Assembly (NCBI GenBank): GCA_023458215.1
Contig: JAEXAJ010000159.1
Span: forward strand, 97,700 to 161,699
DNA: 64,000 bases
Direction of reading: 5' to 3'
From: Bacteroidota bacterium
Lineage (GTDB): Bacteria; Bacteroidota; Bacteroidia; Bacteroidales; Bacteroidaceae
Shown: positions 52,982 to 62,139 of the stretch, piece after piece
How the letters are laid out: each line of letters begins with the position of its first letter
Position numbering within the stretch: position 1 is the first letter of the stretch
The notes under the pieces: model-generated
Seen by the model: the letters and a program-made list of their open reading frames with translations, nothing else
Databases searched by the model: none
Told to the model about the DNA's origin: nothing
Position numbers and translations under genes: made by a program

Positions 52982-55425
52982 TAATAGATTTCTATCTCAT
53001 CCACATACATATCTGATGGAATAATTTCCTCAGGAGTATCTTTGCGGCATTCGATGCCGTTCTTCAATGTACCTCCACTTTTTAGAATCACTTTCACATA
53101 GCGTGTTTCAGTAGGATTGAACTTCACGGTATCAGTAAATGCTTTTCTGCCTTGCTCGGGATACTCACGGGTATAGGATGCTTGAGCTATCGAATGATAT
53201 TCTTTGCCATCCGGCGATACCTCTATATTGACGGCGCTTGCAGGTAATATGCGGAAGGCCGGATTGTATAGTGTTCCAAAAATAACGGTGCTGATAAGGG
53301 TTGCCTTTTTGAGATCAACGCTAAATACAAGCTCGTTATTGCATTTCTCATTTAATTTGAAAGCTACCCAGGGGGTGAGTGAAGCTGTATTACCACGTTT
53401 GCCATTGGTTAATCCTAAAGTTGTGGAATCGGCACCCAATACATCATTTTCACTGAAAATGTCGCCGTTCATCCATCCGCATTTAGGAAGGGTGGTATAG
53501 TGCTTTCCTGATATGAGATTGGCGTAAAGTCCTTTCCCGCTTACTTTTCCCAGCATTTTATTTCCTTTGAAGACTGCTGCTTTTAAGTTGACATTGTCTT
53601 CCCATGTAAATGGTGTGGTATAAAGAGGAGATTTTGCAGTAGGCGTGCTTCCGTCCAACGTATATCTGATTTTTGCATTCGGATAAAAGCTCTCTAATAC
53701 TACTTTCAGGGTATCGTTGTAGACACGGGTATTGATATAGACATCGAAGAAACTGCGACATGCTTTTACGTTCATTATATCCATACGTTCGAAATCTTCT
53801 ACCATACGTTGGCAGAAATTTTTCCAGTTCTTGTTAGCATTCCGTGTCCACCCCGTTTCCGCTAGTGCTATGGCGCGTGGAAAGGTTTGGTAGTCACGAC
53901 GTTCATCGTTTTGCATGTATTCAGTCCATATATTTCCTTGTATGCCGATAATATGATCTTTTAATGGTTCGTCGGCATCTTCGGGAATGGGATTGTAGCT
54001 GTATGTCTTTTTAAGGGTGTTATAGCCGCCAATAGTGGTAGGAGCTATTTCCGGTTCTTCTTGGTACTGATCCAGATAGGCGTAGGGGCTTGGGGTCATG
54101 ATGGCATCGTGTCCCGCCTTTGCTGCGTTTATTCCTCCCTGCACGCCGCGCCAGGACATGACGGTGGCGTTGGGTGCTAATCCGCCTTCCAGTATCTCAT
54201 CCCATCCGATGATATAGCGTCCTTTACTGTTCAGGTATTTCTCCATGCGGGTGACGAAATAGCTTTGGAGTTTTTCTTCTTTCGTATGCTTTTTACCGTC
54301 AACGGCATTGGGAGTGGTGTCGTCTTTCAAACCAAGCTGTTTGATGAATGATTGGCAATGAGCACAGTGTTGCCATGCGTCCTTCGGGCATTCGTCTCCA
54401 CCGATGTGGATATAAGAACTGGGGAAAAGCTCCATTACCTCGTCCAACACTTCTTCTAAAAATTGGAAGGTTTCTTCCTTGGGACAATATACTTGTTTGA
54501 AGATGCCCCACGTACCGGTTACGTTGTAGGTGGTGTCGGGAGTACATGATAGTTCGGGATAAGAGGCAATGGCAGCAATGGCATGACCGGGCATTTCGAT
54601 CTCAGGAACCACCGTGATATATTTGCTGGCGGCGTATGCTACCACATCTTTTATTTGCTCTTGGGTGTAGTAGCCTCTATGCTCTTTTCCGTCAAACACC
54701 TGCGGCCAATTGACGTAGTAATAGTCTACTAATGTTTCTTTCCGTTTGGAGCCTACCTCTGTAAGTTTGGGGTATTTCTTGATCTCGATCCGCCAGCCTT
54801 GGTCGTCTGTCAAGTGCCAGTGGAAAGTATTCATCTTGTGCATGGCTAGCATGTCAATGAACTTATAAATATAGTCGATGGAAGAGAAATGACGGCAAGC
54901 ATCCAGCATCAGCCCACGGTAGGGAAAACAGGGAGCATCTTCTATTTCGACGGCGGGTAATGACCAATCTTGTTGTTTTACTAGCTCTTTGCCATAAATG
55001 GCGGGAGGCAGTAGTTGATAAATCGTTTGTATGCCATAAAAGAAACCATTGGGCTGTGACGCTGTCAATACGATTTCATTGGTCGTAATAGAAAGTTTAT
55101 ACCCTTCATCGGGCATGCCTTCTACAACGAGAAAACGAATATTAGGTAAATCGGCATGTGCTTGTTTGCTTGATTGCAGGCTGATGCCGGAAGTTTTCTG
55201 AATCCGTGCGATTAGGCTGTCTGCTATAACTTGTACTTCAGGCAAACAATCTGCGGTTACAACGGATACCTTATCTGTCAGTCTGAAACGTCCTTCTTTA
55301 GGGATGAGTTGATTGGGTAAAGGGATTATATTATACTCGTTTACAGTCTCTTTGGGAGTATGGTAACAGCCTGTGAACAAAAATAATAAACCTGCCAAAA
55401 GCGAGAGACATACTACTTTTCTCAT
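52981..55425 (-). CDS. GH20 beta-N-acetylhexosaminidase lipoprotein
   Basis: 814 residues with a lipoprotein signal ending at Cys20 (LFTGC). A GH20b domain (about 30-165) is followed by the barrel (PYRGLMLDACRHF, FHWHLTDDQGWRIEIKKYP) with catalytic Asp344-Glu345 in HIGGDECPKDAW, then a chitobiase-type Ig domain (LDGSTPTAKSPLYTTPF) and a discoidin-like module (about 665-814). It removes terminal beta-HexNAc from glycans at the cell surface or periplasm. It is distant from the PUL, so it is probably a general or separately regulated hexosaminidase. Confidence 0.93.
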   Translation of the reverse strand: MRKVVCLSLLAGLLFLFTGCYHTPKETVNEYNIIPLPNQLIPKEGRFRLTDKVSVVTADCLPEVQVIADSLIARIQKTSGISLQSSKQAHADLPNIRFLVVEGMPDEGYKLSITTNEIVLTASQPNGFFYGIQTIYQLLPPAIYGKELVKQQDWSLPAVEIEDAPCFPYRGLMLDACRHFSSIDYIYKFIDMLAMHKMNTFHWHLTDDQGWRIEIKKYPKLTEVGSKRKETLVDYYYVNWPQVFDGKEHRGYYTQEQIKDVVAYAASKYITVVPEIEMPGHAIAAIASYPELSCTPDTTYNVTGTWGIFKQVYCPKEETFQFLEEVLDEVMELFPSSYIHIGGDECPKDAWQHCAHCQSFIKQLGLKDDTTPNAVDGKKHTKEEKLQSYFVTRMEKYLNSKGRYIIGWDEILEGGLAPNATVMSWRGVQGGINAAKAGHDAIMTPSPYAYLDQYQEEPEIAPTTIGGYNTLKKTYSYNPIPEDADEPLKDHIIGIQGNIWTEYMQNDERRDYQTFPRAIALAETGWTRNANKNWKNFCQRMVEDFERMDIMNVKACRSFFDVYINTRVYNDTLKVVLESFYPNAKIRYTLDGSTPTAKSPLYTTPFTWEDNVNLKAAVFKGNKMLGKVSGKGLYANLISGKHYTTLPKCGWMNGDIFSENDVLGADSTTLGLTNGKRGNTASLTPWVAFKLNEKCNNELVFSVDLKKATLISTVIFGTLYNPAFRILPASAVNIEVSPDGKEYHSIAQASYTREYPEQGRKAFTDTVKFNPTETRYVKVILKSGGTLKNGIECRKDTPEEIIPSDMYVDEIEIY

Positions 55426-55505
55426 CGTCTATAATGTGTTAAGTTGATAAATAGCCCGGGGGATAAGGATTTTTTTGATTAACAAGTGGGGGCTTGTTGT
55501 CTTAC

Positions 55506-56207
55506 TTATCCTATCTTACTGATCTTCTTGAGTTTTTCCTCGTCAATGATTTTGATTTTGCGTCCGTCGATGGTTATCAGTCTTTCGGTGGCGAAGTTGG
55601 ATAATGTACGGATAGCATTGGAGGTAGTCATGTTCGAAAGATTGGCCAAATCCTCTCGTGAAAGGTAGATACTTAAAGTAGAACCGTCTTCTTCGAGTCC
55701 GTAGCTTTCTTTAAGGAAAATCAGCGATTCGGCCAATCGCCCGCGGATGTGCTTTTGAGTCAAGTTTACGGTGCGTTCATCGGCAATACCCAGGTCTACG
55801 GATAACAGTTTGATGAAGAACATGGCAAGATTGTTATTCTGAGACACCAAAGTGGTGATGGCTGACATCGGAATCAAGCAAATAAGTGAAGGTTCGAAAG
55901 CTGCTGCTGCGGTAACATAGTCCTCTTTTGCAAAGTAGGCTCTGTATCCGAAGTATTCTACCGGCTTTATCATGCGGATAATCTGACTTCTGCCTCCTAC
56001 ACCGTCTTTGTAGATTTTGACTTTGCCGTTCAGTAAGCACATGAGGTGCGTAGGTGTTTCTCCTTCGCAATGGATCACTTCGTTTTTCTTATAATTTTGA
56101 AGCGTAAAATGGTTGGCGAGAAATTCCCGCTGTTCCTCGTTCAGGGGTGACCACATCTCTGAAATCAACTCCGGAACATTTACGTCAGACAAGTTTATTT
56201 TTACCAT
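55506..56207 (-). CDS. Crp/Fnr-family transcriptional regulator
   Basis: 233 residues: a cyclic-nucleotide-binding-type beta-barrel (about 25-145; NEVIHCEGETPTHLMCLLNGKVKIY), a long helix and a C-terminal Crp winged helix (YLSREDLANLSNMTTSNAIRTLSNF). No FNR-type cysteine cluster is visible, so oxygen sensing by iron-sulphur is unlikely; the ligand is unknown. It stands between the GH20 gene and glnN, with its own -7 box. Confidence 0.92.
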   Translation of the reverse strand: MVKINLSDVNVPELISEMWSPLNEEQREFLANHFTLQNYKKNEVIHCEGETPTHLMCLLNGKVKIYKDGVGGRSQIIRMIKPVEYFGYRAYFAKEDYVTAAAAFEPSLICLIPMSAITTLVSQNNNLAMFFIKLLSVDLGIADERTVNLTQKHIRGRLAESLIFLKESYGLEEDGSTLSIYLSREDLANLSNMTTSNAIRTLSNFATERLITIDGRKIKIIDEEKLKKISKIG

Positions 56208-56235
56208 AAGTGCTGCAAAACTGTGTTATAAAGCA

Positions 56236-56243
56236 CAAATGTA
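56236..56243 (-). promoter_or_regulatory. Promoter -7 box for the Crp/Fnr regulator
   Basis: Reads TACATTTG on the minus strand, 29 bases before the ATG. The -33 position has no TTTG. Confidence 0.45.
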
Positions 56244-56281
56244 ATAAGAATAAATTAAATATTGCATAAAGGAGACAAAAT

Positions 56282-56362
56282 AATGAAGAATGAAGAATGA
56301 GGAATGAAGAATTTTGCTGCGCTATGTGGGGGTGCCGCATGGAAATTCTTCATTCTTCATTT
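56282..56362. repeat. GAATGAA tandem-word inverted repeat
   Basis: The left arm (56282-56314) repeats AATGAAGAATGAGG-type words and the right arm (56343-56362) is their complement, around a 28-base GC-rich loop. It begins 8 bases after the glnN stop (56370), on the regulator's upstream side. The architecture equals that of the TTATAAG elements although the sequence is unrelated. Confidence 0.75.
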
Positions 56363-56369
56363 CCTGCTC

Positions 56370-58559
56370 CTATTTTGTAAACAGCAGTTCCCGGTATTTG
56401 GGCAGCGGCCATATCTCATCGTCAATTTCCATTTCCAGGTGGTCGATATGATCGCGAATACTTTCCAAAAATGGACGCACGGTTTCTTCATAGGCGAATG
56501 CCTTATCCTTGTGGTTATCCAGGTGGTTGGCAACTTTGCGGGCTTCGGTCATTTGGCGTACCAATATTTTGATTTGGGTTACCCGATGGGATATTTCCCG
56601 GATGAGCTCTTTACGGTCGGCACTAAGTACTTCGTATTCATCGGGACTGAAAATCTCACGCAAGCCGCGCAGGTTTTCTAATAAACGATTCTGGTAGATA
56701 ACGGCAGTAGGTACGATGTGGTTGATAGCAAGATCGCCCAATACGCGACTTTCTATCTGTACCTTCATGGTGAACTTTTCGAGTTCCACTTCGAGGCGGC
56801 AGGCAAGTTCCGTGTCGTTGAAAATGCGTTCGCCGATGAGGACGGAACGGGACTGATTGTCCATATAATGCATCAAAGCTTGCGGAACGTGGCAGATATT
56901 TGTCAATCCACGGCGGGCAGCTTCCTCCCTCCATTGTTCGGAATAACCGTCACCTTCAAAACGAATGCGCTCGGAAGCGATAATGGTTTCTTTCAGAATA
57001 CGGAAAATCGCTTCGTCTTTGCCAACGCCGTCTTCCATCAACTTGTCGACAGAGACTTTGAATTCGTTCAACTGATTAGCCATTGCTGCATTGATAGCAA
57101 TCATGGCGGCGGCACAGTTGGAAGATGAACCTGCGGCGCGGAACTCAAAACGGTTACCGGTGAAGGCGAAAGGAGAAGTACGATTACGGTCGGTAGTGTC
57201 AAGAAGGATTTCAGGAATACGTCCGATGCCCAGTTTTAAAGTGGTCTTTTCTTCTGCCGTCATTTTGTTATCACTCACCTGACGGGCAATTTCGTCGAGT
57301 ATGGCGGATAATTGTCTGCCAAGGAAGATGGAAAGGATAGCGGGAGGTGCTTCGTTTGCTCCCAAGCGGTGGCTGTTTCCGGCACTGACGATGGAGGCGC
57401 GAAGTAAGTCCTGATTCTTGTAAACCATCATGAGGGCGTTTACCAAGAATGTTAGGAATAGCATATTTCCCTTCGGATTCTTGCCCGGAGCAAAGAGGTT
57501 GATGCCGGTATCGGTGCAGAGTGACCAGTTGTTGTGTTTACCCGAACCGTTTACGCCGCTATAAGGCTTTTCGTGCAGCAGTACGGCAAAGTTATGTTTA
57601 CGGGCGATGCGCTTCATTAAATCCATCACCAACTGGTTGTGGTCATTGGCGAGGTTGGCATTCTCAAAAATGGGTGCTAATTCGAATTGATTGGGAGCAA
57701 CCTCGTTGTGGCGGGTCTTAACCGGGATGCCTAATTTGTGACATTCTATTTCCAGTTCTTTCATAAAAGCGGTAACGCGCGGAGGGATAGAGCCGAAGTA
57801 ATGGTCTTCCAATTGTTGGTCTTTGGCAGAAGAGTGCCCCATCAAAGTGCGCCCTGTCAGGCAAAGGTCCGGACGGGCGTTGTATAAAGCGGAGTCCACC
57901 AGGAAATATTCCTGTTCCCAACCTAGGTTGGTATAGACGCGTGATATATTCTTATCGAATAATTGGCATACGTCTGTTGCGGCTCTATCTACGGCTGCCA
58001 AAGCTTTGAGCAGTGGAGTCTTATAGTCAAGTGCTTCGCCGGTGTAAGAGATGAAGATCGTAGGAATACAAAGTGTGCTATCTACTACAAAGGCGGGCGA
58101 GGAAACATCCCAAGCCGTGTATCCACGAGCTTCAAAAGTGTTTCTGATGCCTCCGTTGGGAAAAGAAGAAGCGTCGGGTTCCTGCTGGATCAGTAACTTA
58201 CCTGAGAAACGTTCGATGACATCCGCATCTTCACCAAATTCGATGAAACCATCATGCTTTTCGGCTGTTCCGTCCGTTAAAGGTTGAAACCAGTGCGTGT
58301 AATGGGTTACGTTGAGGGATTTTGCCCAGCTTTTCATACCGTTGGCTATCAGGTCTGCCATCTCCCGGCTAATGGGAGTACCTTTCTCAATGGCATCTGT
58401 CACAGCCTTGTAGGCTTCTTTGGGCAGATATTCCTGCATCTTTTTACGGTTGAAAACATGACTACCGTAGTAGTCGGACAATTTGTTTGAAGGGGTAGTG
58501 ACATCAAGAGGCTGCCGATTGGCAAGTTCTTGTAAAGCAAAAAAACGCATTTTTGACAT
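56370..58559 (-). CDS. glnN: Glutamine synthetase type III
   Basis: 729 residues, the length of GSIII rather than the 450 or so of GSI. Family marks include the N-terminal VFNRKKMQEYLPKEAYKA, the active-site blocks EVAPNQFELAPIFENANLANDHNQL and HNWSLCTDTGINLF, and FAFTGNRFEFRAAGSSSNCA. It makes glutamine from glutamate, ammonia and ATP, and is the main ammonium-assimilating enzyme in many Bacteroides. Single gene with a -7 box and an upstream palindrome. Confidence 0.95.
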   Translation of the reverse strand: MSKMRFFALQELANRQPLDVTTPSNKLSDYYGSHVFNRKKMQEYLPKEAYKAVTDAIEKGTPISREMADLIANGMKSWAKSLNVTHYTHWFQPLTDGTAEKHDGFIEFGEDADVIERFSGKLLIQQEPDASSFPNGGIRNTFEARGYTAWDVSSPAFVVDSTLCIPTIFISYTGEALDYKTPLLKALAAVDRAATDVCQLFDKNISRVYTNLGWEQEYFLVDSALYNARPDLCLTGRTLMGHSSAKDQQLEDHYFGSIPPRVTAFMKELEIECHKLGIPVKTRHNEVAPNQFELAPIFENANLANDHNQLVMDLMKRIARKHNFAVLLHEKPYSGVNGSGKHNNWSLCTDTGINLFAPGKNPKGNMLFLTFLVNALMMVYKNQDLLRASIVSAGNSHRLGANEAPPAILSIFLGRQLSAILDEIARQVSDNKMTAEEKTTLKLGIGRIPEILLDTTDRNRTSPFAFTGNRFEFRAAGSSSNCAAAMIAINAAMANQLNEFKVSVDKLMEDGVGKDEAIFRILKETIIASERIRFEGDGYSEQWREEAARRGLTNICHVPQALMHYMDNQSRSVLIGERIFNDTELACRLEVELEKFTMKVQIESRVLGDLAINHIVPTAVIYQNRLLENLRGLREIFSPDEYEVLSADRKELIREISHRVTQIKILVRQMTEARKVANHLDNHKDKAFAYEETVRPFLESIRDHIDHLEMEIDDEIWPLPKYRELLFTK

Positions 58560-58590
58560 ATAAGTCTCTTCTTTTATTGATTGTTGGCTG

Positions 58591-58636
58591 CAAAAATAGT
58601 GTTTTTCTGAATATACCCCTATGATTTAGGGGGTAT
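58591..58636 (-). promoter_or_regulatory. glnN promoter box and upstream palindrome
   Basis: 58591-58598 reads TATTTTTG on the minus strand (TAnnTTTG), 32 bases before the glnN ATG. Upstream, ATACCCC (58613-58619) and GGGGTAT (58630-58636) are a perfect 7-bp inverted repeat placed about -28 to -51, a suitable site for a regulator. Confidence 0.45.
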
Positions 58637-58792
58637 TCTTTGGAAAAAAGATGCTTTTTGGATGTGTAACCCCTGAAAATGGTACCTGTTTTCGGGAAAA
58701 GATGTTTTTATAGGATTCCCTATTAATTGAAAAAGGCTCTTACAATATCTAATCTTTTGTTGGTTGAAGCAGAATGAATAACTGTTTTTTTT

Positions 58793-58800
58793 TATATTTG
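58793..58800 (+). promoter_or_regulatory. Promoter -7 box of the DUF5686-type gene
   Basis: TATATTTG matches TAnnTTTG; its last G is the first base of an in-frame GTG at 58800, which therefore cannot be the start codon of this transcript. The rest of the 58637-58792 gap shows nothing else recognisable. Confidence 0.5.
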
Positions 58801-58826
58801 TGCCAATCTATAAGGAGACATTGCGG

Positions 58827-61079
58827 TTGAAACGATTTTTATTGATATGGATTGGAGTTTGTTTCCTACTTTCGGTTGCGCAGAAGGTAGGGGCAGTGCA
58901 CGTTTCTTATCAAAAAGATAAAGAAGAACTTTCTGCAGACTCCATTATGGAAAAGGTTATCTTTTTTGCTCCCTTCTACGAGCGTATTGTAGATAGCTAC
59001 AAGGCTGAGTTGTATATAAAAGGAAGAGCGAACATTCGTAAGAAGAATCATATCATCCGTTTTATTCCATCTATGTTCCGCATACGCAAAGGAGTAAAAG
59101 AGTATATGATGGAGACATACAGTGATCTGAATTTCACGGCGCCTAATATTTATGACCAAAAAGTGAAAGCTAGTGTAGGCACGGCTTCAGAGTTTTGGGA
59201 ACTGGATGGGCGTCTTCTTGAATATTTCCACATTAATATATATTCTTCCACTCTGCTGTACGACAAACTGCTTTCTCCGTTGGCTCCTAATGCAAAGAAG
59301 TATTATACTTATCGCGTTGATTCGGTCATGGGAGAAAGACATGATATGTCCTATAAGATTCGCTTTATGCCCAAAAGCAAAAGTTTTCAGCTTGTGGGTG
59401 GTTACATGATAGTGAGTGATAATGTGTGGAGTATTCGCGAAATTCGCTTTTCGGGCCGTAACGAGATGTTACGCTTTAATAATCTTATCCTGATGGGAGA
59501 AGTGGGGGAAGCGGATGAATTTCTTCCGATACATTCTAGCGTAGAAGCGACTTTCAAGTTTCTTGGTAATGTGATTGACGGCAATTACACTGCCGTGCTC
59601 GATTATAAAGATATTGTTCAGAGAGACCCTTCCATTATACGGAAGAATGTAGCGAAAACTAAATACGATTTGACCGAGTCTTATACATTGCGTAGCGATA
59701 CCAATGCTTACCTGCGTGATACTACCTATTTTAATAGCATACGTCCCATTCCTTTATCTCCTCATGAGCAAACCGTATATCAGGACTTTTTCTTGCGTCG
59801 TGATACACTTCTTTGGAACAAGAAGCCGAAAAATAAAAATCTGGTGTTTTGGGGGCAGATTGGTGATGCATTGATTAGTCGCTATACAGTTGATCTTGCA
59901 AAGATGGGAAGTGTTCGTTGTTCTCCGATCATAAATCCGTTTTTGTTAAGCTATAGCGGGAAAAATGGCTTTTCTTATCGTCAAGAGTTTAAGTATAACC
60001 GGCTTTTTACCGGAGACCGCTTATTGCGTATCGTGCCTAAGTTGGGTTATAACTTCAAACGAAAAGAGTTTTATTGGGCCATTAATTCCGATTTTGATTA
60101 CTGGCCTGAGAAGCGTGCGGCCTTTCATATTAATGTAGGTAATGGTAACCGCATTTATAGTAGTGATGTATTGGACGATTTGAAAGCGATTCCGGATAGT
60201 CTTTTCGATTTCAATAAGATACATTTTGATTATTTTAAAGACTTGTATCTGCGCGTAAGGCATAGCTGGGAAATAGTTAATGGACTTTCACTGGATGTAG
60301 GTTTCTCTATTCATCGGCGTACGGAGGTAGAGCGTTCCGAATTTGTGCCGAACTATCCGGTTATGCCACCGGTGAAGTCTACAAATACGGTAACCGGCGG
60401 GTCCTCATTCTTTCCTAATTTTGATCCGAGCATATTGAATAAGTTTCGACATGCATATAATAGCTTTGCCCCCCGTGTTAGTTTATCCTATACTCCGGGA
60501 CAGTATTATTATATGAACGGGTCTCGTAAAGTAAATCTTCACTCCAAGTATCCTACTGTCTCGGTTGATTGGGAGCGAGGTATTAGCGGAATATTGAAAA
60601 GTAGTGGTTCTTATGAGCGTATTGAGGTTGATTTGCAGCATAACATTCCTTTGGGGCTGATGCGTGACATCTATTACCGTTTTGGTTGGGGTAAGTTTAC
60701 GAATCAGAAAGAACTATACTTCGTTGATTTTGCTAATTTTACCCGTAGCAACCTCCCTATAGGTTGGAATGATGAGATCGGGGGGGTGTTCCAGTTGCTC
60801 GACAGCCGTTGGTATAACTCCTCTCGTGAATATGTGCGTGCGCACTTTACTTATGAAGCACCTTTCTTAATGCTTCGGCATCTGATGAAATATACCCAGT
60901 ATGTATTGAACGAGCGACTGTATCTGAATGCCTTGGCTGTTCCTCACCTGAAACCTTATCTTGAAATTGGTTATGGCATCGGTACGCATGTTTTCGACTT
61001 TGGCGTGTTTGCCAGCTTTGCCAATTGGAAATATCAGGAAATAGGCTGTAAATTTACGTTCGAGTTGTTCAACCGATGA
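58827..61079 (+). CDS. DUF5686-type outer-membrane beta-barrel protein
   Basis: 750 or so residues from a TTG at 58827. That start gives a signal peptide (KRFLLIWIGVCFLLSVAQ) and sits 9 bases after GGAG (58814-58817), whereas a GTG at 58800 lies in the promoter. The protein has a periplasmic alpha/beta part (KVIFFAPFYERIVDSYKAELYIKG) and a C-terminal barrel ending in aromatic residues (CKFTFELFNR), as in the DUF5686 family of Bacteroidetes, but lacks the carboxypeptidase-regulatory domain often found at the N-terminus. The function is unknown, perhaps in envelope assembly. Confidence 0.8.
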   Translation: MKRFLLIWIGVCFLLSVAQKVGAVHVSYQKDKEELSADSIMEKVIFFAPFYERIVDSYKAELYIKGRANIRKKNHIIRFIPSMFRIRKGVKEYMMETYSDLNFTAPNIYDQKVKASVGTASEFWELDGRLLEYFHINIYSSTLLYDKLLSPLAPNAKKYYTYRVDSVMGERHDMSYKIRFMPKSKSFQLVGGYMIVSDNVWSIREIRFSGRNEMLRFNNLILMGEVGEADEFLPIHSSVEATFKFLGNVIDGNYTAVLDYKDIVQRDPSIIRKNVAKTKYDLTESYTLRSDTNAYLRDTTYFNSIRPIPLSPHEQTVYQDFFLRRDTLLWNKKPKNKNLVFWGQIGDALISRYTVDLAKMGSVRCSPIINPFLLSYSGKNGFSYRQEFKYNRLFTGDRLLRIVPKLGYNFKRKEFYWAINSDFDYWPEKRAAFHINVGNGNRIYSSDVLDDLKAIPDSLFDFNKIHFDYFKDLYLRVRHSWEIVNGLSLDVGFSIHRRTEVERSEFVPNYPVMPPVKSTNTVTGGSSFFPNFDPSILNKFRHAYNSFAPRVSLSYTPGQYYYMNGSRKVNLHSKYPTVSVDWERGISGILKSSGSYERIEVDLQHNIPLGLMRDIYYRFGWGKFTNQKELYFVDFANFTRSNLPIGWNDEIGGVFQLLDSRWYNSSREYVRAHFTYEAPFLMLRHLMKYTQYVLNERLYLNALAVPHLKPYLEIGYGIGTHVFDFGVFASFANWKYQEIGCKFTFELFNR

Positions 61080-61087
61080 GAGATATT

Positions 61088-61194
61088 AAGTTATGAGTTA
61101 TTAGTTATAAGTTATTTGCTTGCGTTTTTCCTTTCGGCATTGTAGTGCAGCCCTATTAGAAGCAAATAACTTATAACTCATAACTAATAACTAA
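61088..61194. repeat. Dispersed inverted-repeat element, copy 4
   Basis: Arms 61088-61122 and 61160-61194 repeat TTATGAG/TTATTAG/TTATAAG words and end in TTATTTGCTTG, as in copy 3. It begins 9 bases after the DUF5686-type stop and ends just before the pantothenate kinase promoter box. Confidence 0.8.
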
Positions 61195-61200
61195 TTTTCG

Positions 61201-61208
61201 TATCTTTG
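61201..61208 (+). promoter_or_regulatory. Promoter -7 box of the pantothenate kinase gene
   Basis: TATCTTTG, an exact TAnnTTTG match, 19 bases before the ATG. Its -33 region lies within the end of the repeat element and has no TTTG. Confidence 0.55.
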
Positions 61209-61227
61209 CCGCAAATTACTTGAAGCT

Positions 61228-62052
61228 ATGGGTATAGTAATAGGAATAGATGTCGGTGGGAGTACCACAAAAATCGTAGGAATCAATGGTGGAGAAATTC
61301 AATCTCCAATGTTTATTACGGCTGCCGATCCGGTGACTTCGTTATTCGGTGCATTCGGTAAGTATATTTATGATAACGGTATTCAGCTCTCTGATGTAGA
61401 GCAGGTGATGCTGACTGGTGTAGGGAGTGCTTTTGTAGATAGTCCGCTCTATGGATTGCCCACCTGTAAAACCGATGAATTCCTTGCGAATGGATTGGGT
61501 GCCCGTCATGCAATGGATATAAAACAGATGATTGTTGTCAGTATGGGGACAGGGACCTCATTTGTAAAAATCGATGGTGACAATATACAGCATATTGGAG
61601 GTATGGGTATTGGAGGTGGAACCTTGCAGGGACTTTCGCGCTTGTTGTTGAAGACTCATGATATCCATCAAGTTGCCGAATTGGCTGAAAAAGGAGATGT
61701 AACCCGTGTCAACCTTCAAATTGGCGATATTTGTAATGTTGCACTTCCCGACTTACCGGTTAATGCAACCGCTTCTTTATTTGGTAAAGCGGATAGCAAT
61801 GCCTTGCCGGAAGATATTGCTTGTGGAATAATATATACTGTTTGCCAAACCATTGGTGGTGCTGCTGTGCTTTCGGCACTCAATAGCCCTATTAAAGACT
61901 TTGTGCTGATAGGTAATCTGACGCAGCTTCCACAATGTAGGGAGGTGTTTTCTAAGATGGAAGAAGTTTATCCGGTTCATTTTCATATTCCGCCTTATGC
62001 TGAATACAGAACTGCGATAGGAGCTGCATTGGCATATATAAAGGAGAAATAA
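61228..62052 (+). CDS. coaW: Type II pantothenate kinase
   Basis: 274 residues of the ASKHA fold. The phosphate-1 loop (GIDVGGSTTK, 6-15), the phosphate-2 region (VVSMGTGTSF) and the glycine-rich GGMGIGGGTLQGL identify the eukaryote-like/Staphylococcus type II pantothenate kinase. It phosphorylates pantothenate, the first step of coenzyme A synthesis, in the cytosol. Single gene, converging on the deacetylase-esterase gene. Confidence 0.92.
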   Translation: MGIVIGIDVGGSTTKIVGINGGEIQSPMFITAADPVTSLFGAFGKYIYDNGIQLSDVEQVMLTGVGSAFVDSPLYGLPTCKTDEFLANGLGARHAMDIKQMIVVSMGTGTSFVKIDGDNIQHIGGMGIGGGTLQGLSRLLLKTHDIHQVAELAEKGDVTRVNLQIGDICNVALPDLPVNATASLFGKADSNALPEDIACGIIYTVCQTIGGAAVLSALNSPIKDFVLIGNLTQLPQCREVFSKMEEVYPVHFHIPPYAEYRTAIGAALAYIKEK

Positions 62053-62055
62053 ACG

Positions 62056-62132
62056 CTTGTAGGAGCGTAAGCCCACACTCCTATAAGCGTAAGCCTACGC
62101 TCCTATAAGTGTGAGCTTACGCACCTATAAGT
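62056..62132. repeat. 22-bp tandem array after coaW (3.5 units)
   Basis: Units 62056-62077, 62078-62099, 62100-62121 and a partial one from 62122 are in exact 22-bp register, with the consensus CTCCTATAAGYGTRAGCYTACG. Each unit contains a small inverted repeat (GCGTA/TACGC type). It lies between two convergent stop codons (62052 and 62140), so it may act as a terminator. Confidence 0.65.
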
Positions 62133-62139
62133 TAAAATG

